Positions 17,640 through 25,451 of a stretch of DNA of 47,577 bases are shown in pieces. Numbering within the stretch: position 1 is the first letter of the stretch; each line of letters starts with the position of its first letter. The notes beneath the pieces were generated by a model. The model was not told the origin of the DNA and did no database searches. It saw only the letters and a list, made by a program, of their open reading frames with translations. Source of the DNA: an uncultured Clostridium sp. (lineage in GTDB: Bacteria; Bacillota; Clostridia; Peptostreptococcales; Peptostreptococcaceae); assembly GCA_945931665.1 (NCBI GenBank), contig CAMEPL010000012.1:1-47577 (forward strand), given 5' to 3'. Made by a program: the position numbers and the translations under genes.

Positions 17640-18050
17640 ATGGAATTTGGCGATAGAATTTTATATGACAATGGTAGTGAAAGTTCTTTAGGGGTATATT
17701 TAAAAGAAATAAGTACACATGAAGCTTTAGTAAGACTTGACGATGATTCAATAAAAAAAGTATTACCTAAAGAAAAACTTATATTTGTAAAAAATATGGA
17801 CAATATGGATTTAGCACAAGCTTTAATAGTTGCCGACTATATAGCTAAAGAAAAATATGATGGGCATTATACTTTATTTGGATTTTCAACTGGATATAGA
17901 TTTTGCTTTGGAACATTAGATAAAGTTTCTTATCATACTACACATTTAATGCCTCTTGGTAAAACTATTGAAGAAGCTATTAAAAAAGCAATCGACGGCA
18001 AAGTCGATGTTGATCTTATTTTAGATAAGGAAGATAAAATGCTAAGATAG
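17640..18050 (+). CDS. Conserved-looking protein of unknown function
   Basis: 136 residues, start ATG at 17640 with GGGAGGGG upstream. I do not recognise a family. The N-terminal 50 residues look like a small beta-barrel (RILYDNGSESSLGVYLKEISTHEALVRLDDDS), followed by helical segments and a central FGFSTGYRFCFGT. It has no signal peptide or membrane segment. It is divergent from the Fur-regulated haem operon, and its 5' region lies some 190 bases from the Fur box, so it is probably not controlled by it. A terminator follows. Confidence 0.7.
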   Translation: MEFGDRILYDNGSESSLGVYLKEISTHEALVRLDDDSIKKVLPKEKLIFVKNMDNMDLAQALIVADYIAKEKYDGHYTLFGFSTGYRFCFGTLDKVSYHTTHLMPLGKTIEEAIKKAIDGKVDVDLILDKEDKMLR

Positions 18051-18091
18051 GTATTATATATTTTTCAATTATTTATATCGATGTAGTTTAC

Positions 18092-18128
18092 AAAACTTGT
18101 ATCAATTTTAAAGTGGTACAAGTTTTTT
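18092..18128 (+). terminator. Terminator after the 136-residue unknown gene
   Basis: AAAACTTGTATCA pairs with TGGTACAAGTTTT (one G-T pair), followed by a T run. Confidence 0.8.
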
Positions 18129-18231
18129 CTATGTATACTTGTTATTTTTGGAATAGTTTGTAAACTCTTAGAATACTTATTAATTAAGAATTATACTAAA
18201 TCTTTATTAATTAATCTAGGAGGGATTTAAT

Positions 18232-18447
18232 ATGAATAATGTGTCTGCAAATCTTAGGATATATTTTGAAGAACCAAATTGGATTTGTGAATATTTTAGA
18301 AAAACTGGTGGTGAAATAGAAGTATGTAAATTATTTTTCGACTTTGAGCCTGTACCTAATGATATATATAAATATTTCTTAGAAAATTTTAATAATTTAA
18401 CTTTTAAAAAAAGTAAGTTTAATATAGACAAATCAATACTAATTTAG
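18232..18447 (+). CDS. Short YjdF-like (DUF2992) protein
   Basis: 71 residues with a strong AGGAGGG ribosome site. LRIYFEEPNWICEYFRKTGGEIEVCKLFF followed by EPVPNDIYKYFLENFNNLTF resembles the N-terminal core of YjdF, whose usual form is about twice as long with a basic Lys/Arg/Gln-rich tail. That tail is absent here and the frame closes at a TAG with no continuation in the same frame. YjdF has no settled biochemical function; in some Firmicutes its mRNA carries an azaaromatic-sensing riboswitch, not seen here. It may be a natural short form rather than a broken gene. Confidence 0.65.
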   Translation: MNNVSANLRIYFEEPNWICEYFRKTGGEIEVCKLFFDFEPVPNDIYKYFLENFNNLTFKKSKFNIDKSILI

Positions 18448-18468
18448 ATTTTAATACTCTAATTAAAT

Positions 18469-18505
18469 AAAAAAGCGTGCTCTTTATAAAAATTGCACGC
18501 TTTTT
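18469..18505. terminator. Bidirectional terminator between the YjdF-like gene and the KamA-family gene
   Basis: AAAAAGCGTGC pairs with GCACGCTTTTT around a 14-base loop, with runs on both sides. Confidence 0.85.
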
Positions 18506-18551
18506 CTAAGTAGTGGAATAAACCTATTACATAAATGGAATAAATTCTGCC

Positions 18552-19649
18552 TTAATCTATATCATCTAACCAGCAAGTATCTTTATCTATTTTTTTAGCA
18601 AATATTCTACCATAGTCTTTTTTATATTTAGCTTCATGGAATTTAAATATCATTTTATCTTCTAATTTACCTACTACTTCTATTTTTCCCATTTCACAAG
18701 AGAAACAATATTTAAAGCATTTTCCTTGTCCATTTTGCATGGCTTTTGCACCTTCAATTATATTATAACCTCTTTCAAATGGAACCTGAAATTGGCTTTT
18801 TACTCCACTTACTGGTCTACATTGGAATATATAATAAGGTACTATTCCAATTGATGTAAGTTTTTTAAGTAAATTTCCTAAAATGTTAGGGTCATCATTT
18901 ATTCCCTTTAAAAGTACAGTTTGATTTTTTACTACTATGCCAATTTCTTGAAGCATTTTTATTGCTTTTTTAGCTTCATCTGTAACTTCATTTGGATGGT
19001 TGAATTGTGTCACTACATAGATTTGTTTTTTCTTTGAATATTTCTTTAATATATCTAAAAATTCACAATCTTCAGATATTCTCTGAGGCATAACTACAGG
19101 TATTCTAGTTCCAAATCTTATAAAATCTAAATGTTCTATAGGTGTAAATAATTCTAATAAATACTCTATTTTCTTATTTGAATTTACAAAAGAATCTCCT
19201 CCAGAAATAAGGACATTTGATATTTCCTTGTGTTCTTTTATATATTCGACCATTTGATCAAAATGTTTAGCTATTTCTTCATCAGATACTCCAACTAATC
19301 TTTTTCTAAAACAATGTCTACAATACATTGCACATTTATTAGTCGATAAAATCATTACGGTTTCATCATATTTATGCTGCATTCCTGTAATTACAGTGTT
19401 GTCACCTTCTCCACTAGTGTCAAATGTACCTTCTAAGTTTTTTTCAAACTCTGATGGTATTGCCATCTTTTTTATTGGGTCATTTTTATCTTCTTTGTTA
19501 ATAAGCGACAAATAATACGGTGGTATAGATATTGGAAATTTTTCTGCTATCCCCATTATATTTTTTTGTTCACTCGGGTTTAAATCTAAGAGTACAAATA
19601 AATCATTTAATTTATTTATATTTTTCTCTAGTATTGCTGGACAACTCAT
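18552..19649 (-). CDS. KamA-family radical SAM protein
   Basis: 365 residues. The 4Fe-4S/SAM motif is CAMYCRHC (Cys106, 110, 113) and the downstream blocks NVLISGGDSF, FGTRIPVVMPQRI, NQTVLLKGIND and PYYIFQCR match lysine 2,3-aminomutase relatives. The Asp that holds the lysine side chain in true aminomutases (QCD context) is Arg278 here, and the PLP/lysine C-terminal region differs, so the substrate is probably not free lysine. A second CXXXCXXC (Cys311, 315, 318) lies near the C-terminus. The start at 19649 has GGGGTGA upstream; an earlier in-frame GTG is part of that site. Stand-alone gene. Confidence 0.85.
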   Translation of the reverse strand: MSCPAILEKNINKLNDLFVLLDLNPSEQKNIMGIAEKFPISIPPYYLSLINKEDKNDPIKKMAIPSEFEKNLEGTFDTSGEGDNTVITGMQHKYDETVMILSTNKCAMYCRHCFRKRLVGVSDEEIAKHFDQMVEYIKEHKEISNVLISGGDSFVNSNKKIEYLLELFTPIEHLDFIRFGTRIPVVMPQRISEDCEFLDILKKYSKKKQIYVVTQFNHPNEVTDEAKKAIKMLQEIGIVVKNQTVLLKGINDDPNILGNLLKKLTSIGIVPYYIFQCRPVSGVKSQFQVPFERGYNIIEGAKAMQNGQGKCFKYCFSCEMGKIEVVGKLEDKMIFKFHEAKYKKDYGRIFAKKIDKDTCWLDDID

Positions 19650-19805
19650 AAATATCACCCCTAATTTATTTTTATAATTATATTATACCAAAATATAACA
19701 AATCATTCTATTTTTATTATATTCAATATTATTACATCACTTTACATTTTATTTTAAGATGTAACTTTAAGCTTTAAATTTCACAAATATTCACTCTTTT
19801 ATTTT

Positions 19806-19847
19806 TATAGAAATTATATTTTTATTATCAAAAATATAATTTCTATA
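19806..19847. terminator. Long A/T hairpin after the Ter biosynthetic operon
   Basis: An 18-bp stem (TATAGAAATTATATTTTT and complement) with a six-base loop, 25 bases past the HAD gene stop. The clear T run is on the plus strand; on the minus strand the tail is A/T mixed, so termination efficiency for the operon is uncertain. Confidence 0.55.
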
Positions 19848-19872
19848 GTTTTTTATTTAGTATACTTAGTAT

Positions 19873-20673
19873 TTAAATGTTGTTATTTAACTTTTCTTGG
19901 TATAGTATAATCTCATTTAATATTTCTTCTGTACCTTTAAAGCTGTTTTGTGTACTTATCGAAAATAAAGTATCTTTATTTAATAAATTTGTTAAATCCC
20001 CATGATTGAGAACATAAGAATTTTTACAAATATCTAACATATCTTTATCCATAATTGAATCCCCAATTGCACATGTTTCTTCGCATTTAAATTTATCACA
20101 TATATATTTTATAGCTGTCGATTTCTTTAATGCACTAGGTACAAAATAAACTTTTGTACTATTTATATATGTATCCCAATTTAGGTGTTTTATTTGTTTT
20201 ACGAAAGGTTCTATTGATTTAAAGTCAAAAGTTGATTTGTCTACTACAATATACAGAAAAAGCTCTTCTGCTTTTCTAATTTTTTTTATTCCATCTATTT
20301 TTTTATATTTTTCTAATAATTCAATTATATCTTCAATATGTGAACTTAGTTTTAATTTTTCCTTTATAAATAATTCATACTCTTTGTCTATTTCTTTGTC
20401 TACTAAAATATTTCCGCCATTTGAAGTTATTGCATATTTAAAGTCTAATCCATATCTTGAAAATGAGATTCTTTTAAATTGATCTATTGTTCTTGTTGTT
20501 GTAGGTATAAAATAGCTGCTTTGCTTTATTTTTTTAATTAACTCTATCGTCTTTTTAGATATATACGATATATTTTCACCGTTGTAAAGTTCTATTTCCA
20601 ACTCACTATTGTCATTTTCAAAAAATCTTTTTGAATATATTATACTTCTATCTAAATCTGAAAATACTATCAT
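19873..20673 (-). CDS. HAD-superfamily (type IIB) phosphatase of the Ter biosynthetic module
   Basis: 266 residues resembling sucrose/mannosyl-3-phosphoglycerate-type phosphatases. Motif I is DLDRS (Asp6, Asp8), motif II the Thr in PTTTRT, a TSNGGNILVD block follows, and motif IV is GDSIMDKDML. The type IIB cap lies in between. It starts one base after the StiP gene stop, with GAAGGA upstream, and is the last gene of the operon. Ter-linked HAD proteins are thought to dephosphorylate a nucleotide-like or sugar-phosphate product of the module; the real substrate is unknown. Confidence 0.82.
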   Translation of the reverse strand: MIVFSDLDRSIIYSKRFFENDNSELEIELYNGENISYISKKTIELIKKIKQSSYFIPTTTRTIDQFKRISFSRYGLDFKYAITSNGGNILVDKEIDKEYELFIKEKLKLSSHIEDIIELLEKYKKIDGIKKIRKAEELFLYIVVDKSTFDFKSIEPFVKQIKHLNWDTYINSTKVYFVPSALKKSTAIKYICDKFKCEETCAIGDSIMDKDMLDICKNSYVLNHGDLTNLLNKDTLFSISTQNSFKGTEEILNEIILYQEKLNNNI

Positions 20674-20674
20674 A

Positions 20675-21766
20675 TTATATATCCTTCATTTGTTTTATTA
20701 TTCCACAACAACTATACGCTTTAAAATCAAATTCTTCTACTTCTACATTTTTTTCTTTTGCCAAAACTAATATATGTCGTAGCTTTTCATTATTCAAGTC
20801 ATCCACAAGTATTTTATATGGTACTCTTCTTAAAAGTACTCTCGTCGTCTCTCCTACTCCAGGTTTTATAAAATTTATATCTTTTATATCGTACTTCTCT
20901 TTTATATTTATAATATCTTCATTCCCAATTTGCGTTATTTTATCGTTTGTCCAATTTTTAACTTCTATATCTATATTTTTATATTGTCCTTTAAAACAAG
21001 ACTCTATTGTATCTATATAGTTATTTGACTCGTCAACATCTTTTAATTCTCTATAGTATTTTGCCCCATGGAAATCATCTTTTCCAATTAAATCATCTCT
21101 GAGTACGGTTCTACTTATAAGCCCACTTACTGTTGAATTTAGACAAGCACTTGGAATTAAAAAATCCTCCCTTATTCCATATACATTTGAATATCCACAT
21201 GGGTCTGCAAGCACTGCTAAAGATGAATCAAAATCCATTTTAAAAATTTTATTAAGCTCTATACAAGCTTTTTTAAGTTCATTAGCTATGGTTCCTTTTC
21301 CTGTCCAACCATCTATAAATTGTATGTTTTTACTGTCATGATGATTTTCTATTATGTATTTAATTGCATTTATATCTATACCCCTATCTCTTATTATAGA
21401 TATAGTATAATGAGGTAAATCTAAATTATATCTCTGTTTTATATACCTCTTTACAAGTATTCCTATAGGTGTTCCAGCTCTTGCTAGCGAAACTAATACT
21501 GGTTTTTGATTATGTCTTTTTAAGATTTTTTCACTCATTACTCCGATTGAAAAAGCTAATTTTTCTTTGTTTTCTTTTAATTTTTCTCTATATAAAGTTA
21601 AATACTCCTCACTTACTTGATATTCTACAGGTATCATCTCTGAATAATGAGTCCCACTTTGTATTTTTCTCTCTCTTGTTAAATTATCTTCCTCTACTAT
21701 CATATTTGATATATCTTTTAATAAAAAGATTACATCTTCTTTGCTATATGTTGAAAATTCCTTCAT
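20675..21766 (-). CDS. StiP-family protein with C-terminal PELOTA-like domain
   Basis: 363 residues. The first 260 match the StiP domain of Ter-linked operons: SGTHYSEMIPVEY, PVLVSLARAGTPIGILVKRY, HYTISIIRDRGID, FIDGWTGKGTI, LADPCGYSNVYGIREDFLIPSACLNSTVSGL. The last 90, with FIKPGVGETTRVLLRRVPYKILV and YSCCGIIKQMKD, match the PELOTA-type RNA-binding-like domain. Databases often call the family 'cysteine protease StiP'; the Cys and the phosphoribosyl-like segments can also fit a PRTase-type fold, so the activity should be treated as unknown. Good ribosome site GGGAG; third gene of a four-gene operon. Confidence 0.85.
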   Translation of the reverse strand: MKEFSTYSKEDVIFLLKDISNMIVEEDNLTRERKIQSGTHYSEMIPVEYQVSEEYLTLYREKLKENKEKLAFSIGVMSEKILKRHNQKPVLVSLARAGTPIGILVKRYIKQRYNLDLPHYTISIIRDRGIDINAIKYIIENHHDSKNIQFIDGWTGKGTIANELKKACIELNKIFKMDFDSSLAVLADPCGYSNVYGIREDFLIPSACLNSTVSGLISRTVLRDDLIGKDDFHGAKYYRELKDVDESNNYIDTIESCFKGQYKNIDIEVKNWTNDKITQIGNEDIINIKEKYDIKDINFIKPGVGETTRVLLRRVPYKILVDDLNNEKLRHILVLAKEKNVEVEEFDFKAYSCCGIIKQMKDI

Positions 21767-21795
21767 ACTATTCTCCCTTTATCGATTTGAATATA

Positions 21796-23100
21796 TTATT
21801 TAAATAAAACTATATTTAACTCTTTTATATCTGTATTTGAAAAAATATTTATAATTTCATTAAAATCATTTTTATCTTTATTTAACTCGCAAAATAAAAA
21901 ACATTTATCATAATGTGATTTGTTTATATTATATACGTAGTTGACTATATCCTTATTATAAAGACTATTATGAGTAAACTTTGTTTTTATTGGATATTTC
22001 TCTATGTCTAAGTCTATTATCGGACTTCTAGTTGTCGAGTGATAATATATATCCTTCTGTTTAAATTGATTTGCAAATAACATAGGTATATACATAAATT
22101 CTTCACTGCCCAAAAATAATACTTTTTCATTATCTGATATATTTAATTTAAAGCACTCTCTTTGAACTTTATATATCAATTCTTTTTGGTCTTCTTTATT
22201 TATTCCAAATCTTCCTGTGTATTTTATGTACTTCTTATCTAATTCATATTTATCCATATTTAAATAAATATAAGATACTTTTAAGTTGTTATTTTTATAA
22301 GTACATAGATTTATATTTTTGCTTTCTTTAATTATATTTTCAATTTTTTCTTCGTCACAATTAAATGTAAAACTTCCTGAAAACAAATATACAAAATTTA
22401 TCTCTGTATTTAATTCTTGCTCTAATTTTTTAAATCTATTAAAAGAGTCTTTATCCATCCAATTTAATATAGAGCAAATTGTATATCTCCTTTTTGGATA
22501 TAATTTATTTATTTTTTTTATTAAATTTACACATGTATTTCCCGTGGTTATTTCATCATCGACTAATATTATCTCCTCTCCATCTTTAAAATAATTTAAA
22601 TCCTCATAATAAAGATAGTGATTAGTTGCATGTGAATGTTCTTCTAAAAAATCTAAAGTTTTTTTGTTTGGTACTATTTCCCTTGTTGTATGAATAAATT
22701 CAAAATCAGCATTTATATGGCTAAATACACTATGTCCTAATGCTGTTGCTGTCTCTGCAAAAGATATAACCACACCAGAACTTAAGTAATTATATTTTTT
22801 CTCATATACCTCTACTAATTTTTCACCCAAATTATCCATATCACTAGCTCTACATGGTAGATGTTTCCCCAAAGTTTTTGATATAAATAAAAATCTTCTT
22901 TTCTTATTATTTCTAATAGCTAAATCCAAATAATCATCTATGTTTAAATCTAATATATTTTCTTTAAGTTCTATATTATATTCAAAATTCAAATTTTCTT
23001 TTAGATAATTTTTATCTATACTATCATTTGATATTTTTTTACTATTTAAATTATCTTTATAATCTATACATTCTTTATCTTGTAGTTTTAATAAGCTCAT
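21796..23100 (-). CDS. Phosphoribosyltransferase-TRSP fusion of the Ter biosynthetic module
   Basis: 434 residues. The N-terminal two thirds are a PRTase domain: KHLPCRASDMDNLGE, VISFAETATALGHSVF, HTTREIVP and the PRPP-binding loop IILVDDEITTGNT. The C-terminal part has KYTGRFGI, FLGSEEFMYIPMLFA and the name-giving STTRSP motif of the TRSP domain, followed by a short helical end. The start overlaps the previous gene by 26 bases, with GGGGGT upstream, so translation is coupled. The set PRTase-TRSP, StiP-PELOTA, HAD and HpcH-like is known as a Ter-associated module proposed to make a ribonucleoside-like compound; that product is hypothetical. Confidence 0.87.
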   Translation of the reverse strand: MSLLKLQDKECIDYKDNLNSKKISNDSIDKNYLKENLNFEYNIELKENILDLNIDDYLDLAIRNNKKRRFLFISKTLGKHLPCRASDMDNLGEKLVEVYEKKYNYLSSGVVISFAETATALGHSVFSHINADFEFIHTTREIVPNKKTLDFLEEHSHATNHYLYYEDLNYFKDGEEIILVDDEITTGNTCVNLIKKINKLYPKRRYTICSILNWMDKDSFNRFKKLEQELNTEINFVYLFSGSFTFNCDEEKIENIIKESKNINLCTYKNNNLKVSYIYLNMDKYELDKKYIKYTGRFGINKEDQKELIYKVQRECFKLNISDNEKVLFLGSEEFMYIPMLFANQFKQKDIYYHSTTRSPIIDLDIEKYPIKTKFTHNSLYNKDIVNYVYNINKSHYDKCFLFCELNKDKNDFNEIINIFSNTDIKELNIVLFK

Positions 23101-24157
23101 TATAATCTACCCCCTTATTTAAAACCCCATATATATATGCTAGATTTATAATTTTTTTTGCCCATTTATAATGTGGTTTGTACTCATTCATCTTATTTCC
23201 AGACGCACTTTTTTTAACTCCAATTTCTGAATTATAATTTTTTATTATATCTTTCGCATCTATATAATCTTCATAACTAACAGTATGTAAAGCTTGTACT
23301 ATTTCTACTTGCTTGGGATGTATAACTGTTTTTCCCACAAACCCATGAAATTTATCTAATTCAATCTCCTTTATATAAAGCTGTCTTATTTTCTCATCAT
23401 CCATATTAAATAATTCACTTACTCCAGCACTTATTGGTATGTCTATTTCATCTCTATTTAAATAGTTTATAACATCTTCAATAAATGAAGTCGCTATAAG
23501 ATTATCATATATACAAAATTCTCTTCTACGTCTTATTCCATACATACCTAATACATCAGTAAGTCCAATTCTTATGCCTAGTACCCTTTCTTTGTGATTT
23601 AATATACTGTTATATATACCTTTAAAATAAGTTTCTTTGACTTCTTTATATATAAAATCCTTTGACTCTATTATCGGTATAATATACATATTATTTAAAT
23701 CAAAACTATCTAATATACTTATAAATGTTTCTAATAAAGCTCCATTTGCTTTTGGTATTATTATTCCTGTTATAAAATCCTTATTCTTTATAAGTATATC
23801 TTTTATTCTTTTTAGCTGATCTTGATTTTTTACCCTTATAAATATAAGTGGTAATTTATCAACTTTGCAAAATACTTGTTTAGATAAATCATCTAAAACA
23901 AGTTCTAAATTTTCAATAGCCTCATTTTCCCCAAATTCACCTATTGCATCTTCTAAGCATATTGCAAGTGGTTTAGGCTCTTTTTCTTGATTTACAACAC
24001 TTTTATATATTTGGTTGTATTTATTTGCTGGAATATATAAAAAAGCTCCAAGAGCATATTTTAATATATCTTTATCACTATTTTGATCAAACTCTTGAGG
24101 TTTTTTATAAAAAATATTATTTAATCTCTCTTCTCCTATATAATTAAAATACTTCAC
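23075..24157 (-). CDS. HpcH/HpaI (CitE-like) C-C lyase of the Ter biosynthetic module
   Basis: 360 residues with the TIM-barrel pattern of the citrate lyase beta/HpcH family: LAICLEDAIG (metal/acid residues), LIFIRVKN (Arg), IIIPKANG, YIIPIIESKD, RIGLTDVLGMYGIRRRR and GKTVIHPKQ. The N-terminus NYIGEERLNNIFYKKP is specific to the Ter-linked subfamily. It starts at a GTG (24157) with GGGAGGAAAAG upstream and leads a four-gene operon with its own promoter. The reaction is probably an aldol or Claisen-type cleavage or condensation; the substrate is unknown. Confidence 0.85.
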   Translation of the reverse strand: MKYFNYIGEERLNNIFYKKPQEFDQNSDKDILKYALGAFLYIPANKYNQIYKSVVNQEKEPKPLAICLEDAIGEFGENEAIENLELVLDDLSKQVFCKVDKLPLIFIRVKNQDQLKRIKDILIKNKDFITGIIIPKANGALLETFISILDSFDLNNMYIIPIIESKDFIYKEVKETYFKGIYNSILNHKERVLGIRIGLTDVLGMYGIRRRREFCIYDNLIATSFIEDVINYLNRDEIDIPISAGVSELFNMDDEKIRQLYIKEIELDKFHGFVGKTVIHPKQVEIVQALHTVSYEDYIDAKDIIKNYNSEIGVKKSASGNKMNEYKPHYKWAKKIINLAYIYGVLNKGVDYNELIKTTR

Positions 24158-24199
24158 CTTTTCCTCCCAATTTATAAGATATTTATATTAATGATTATA

Positions 24200-24228
24200 A
24201 TTATAATTGTATTTTATAATTACAACAA
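24200..24228 (-). promoter_or_regulatory. Probable promoter of the Ter biosynthetic operon
   Basis: TTGTTG, 17-base spacer and TATAAT on the minus strand, in a stretch (about 24190-24240) rich in ATTATAATTATAAT-like and TGATAATTAT-like palindromes that weakly resemble PerR or Fur sites. Confidence 0.45.
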
Positions 24229-24249
24229 TGATAATTATAAAAACTATAA

Positions 24250-24282
24250 TAAAAAGGGAGGTCTTTTTGACTCTCCCTTTTC
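24250..24282 (-). terminator. Terminator after TelA, separating the two Ter operons
   Basis: AAAAGGGAG and CTCCCTTTT pair around a 14-base loop; the minus strand then has TTTTTATT. Confidence 0.8.
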
Positions 24283-24303
24283 TAAATTTTATATTAAAAT
24301 ATA

Positions 24304-25449
24304 TTATTTTCTTTTATAAGCATTTACAACAGAAGTATTTAATTCTTCTAGTCTTCTAGTGTTGTTAGCTATCTCATCTCTATTAGCTTGCTCTATCCTC
24401 ATAGTCTCTTCTATACCATTTTTTATTGTATTGTGCATTTTTTCTAATGTCTCTATTTGAATAGAACTTGAGTTTGCCATCTTTGCAATTTGAGTACTCG
24501 CTTGAGATACATTTTGTGCATTTCTAAGAAGTAATTCATTAGTCTTATCGTCAAGTGCTTGTAGAGACTTAGTTTGTAGCTCTTGTTTTTTAATAAGTAT
24601 TGCTTGAGATAAACATTGTTTAAATACAGGAAGTGTGACTATAAATGCACTATTTATTTTTCTCATTAAACCATAATTGTTGTGTTGCATACTTCTAAGC
24701 ATAGGTATAGTTTGTAGAGATATATTTTCAGACACTCTAAGATCATACACTCTTTGAACTAACATATCCTTTATATTTAATAGCTCTTTATAATTTTCCA
24801 TATCCATTTGATCTCCACTTTCGGCTTTTGCCTTAAATTGCGGAAGTAAATCATTATCTAGTTCTTCTATAGCCATCTCACCTGCTACTATGTATTTTTC
24901 AAGCTCATTGTAGTAGTTAAAGTTTTCATTTAACATAGCTCCTAATTGTTTATTAGAATCTTGTATTTCTCTTTCGTATCTTTGAAGCTCTATTTGTATT
25001 TTTTCAACTTCGCCACCTAGAGTTTCATATTTTTGGAACATAACTTCTAATGCACTATTTGCCTTTTTAAATAGCTTTTGGAAAAATCCAGGTTCTTTAG
25101 TTTGAGCAAAGTCATCTAAATCGAATTTATCCATTATTTTAGTAAGTCTAACTAACATCTCTGAATTTTTTTCATTTTGATTCATTTTTATAGTTGAAAG
25201 CAAACTATCCGAAACTCTTGAAATTCCTTCAGAAGCACCTTTACCAAATTGAAGTATAGTATTTGGATTATCTACTTCTATTAATGAAGTAAGTTGTTCA
25301 ACTTCTTTAGATTGTCTAAGCTCATTTTTTTTCTTGTCTGTATACTCAACTATATCGAAGTTGTCTTGTTGTACTTCTTCTATAACTTCTTGTTTGTCAT
25401 TATTTACAACATTATTATTGTTTGAAAATTTACTAATATCTATACCCAT
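24304..25449 (-). CDS. TelA-family toxic-anion resistance protein
   Basis: 381 residues, soluble and strongly helical, the usual size of TelA/KlaA/YceH proteins. It has a disordered acidic start (NNNNVVNNDKQEVIEEVQQD), then long coiled-coil-like stretches: EPGFFQKLFKKANSALEVMFQKYETLGGEVEKIQ and a C-terminal helix bundle ending in TRRLEELNTSVVNAYKRK. The start overlaps the end of the YceG gene region closely, with GGAGTG upstream. TelA proteins give resistance to tellurite and to cell-wall or bacteriocin stress in other Firmicutes; the mechanism is unknown. Last gene of the core Ter operon. Confidence 0.88.
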   Translation of the reverse strand: MGIDISKFSNNNNVVNNDKQEVIEEVQQDNFDIVEYTDKKKNELRQSKEVEQLTSLIEVDNPNTILQFGKGASEGISRVSDSLLSTIKMNQNEKNSEMLVRLTKIMDKFDLDDFAQTKEPGFFQKLFKKANSALEVMFQKYETLGGEVEKIQIELQRYEREIQDSNKQLGAMLNENFNYYNELEKYIVAGEMAIEELDNDLLPQFKAKAESGDQMDMENYKELLNIKDMLVQRVYDLRVSENISLQTIPMLRSMQHNNYGLMRKINSAFIVTLPVFKQCLSQAILIKKQELQTKSLQALDDKTNELLLRNAQNVSQASTQIAKMANSSSIQIETLEKMHNTIKNGIEETMRIEQANRDEIANNTRRLEELNTSVVNAYKRK

Positions 25450-25451
25450 TA

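Noticed and set aside
18051..18231. yjdF-type riboswitch before the YjdF-like gene
   Set aside because: Only the terminator of the preceding gene and AT-rich sequence are seen; no conserved aptamer could be recognised.
18552..19649. Annotation as lysine 2,3-aminomutase
   Set aside because: The lysine-binding Asp is Arg and the C-terminal part differs from true aminomutases, so only the wider KamA family is supported.
20631..21020. A 129-codon frame on the plus strand across the StiP/HAD junction
   Set aside because: Low-complexity Phe/Ser/Ile-rich translation typical of the antisense of AT-rich genes; both minus-strand genes have clear motifs.
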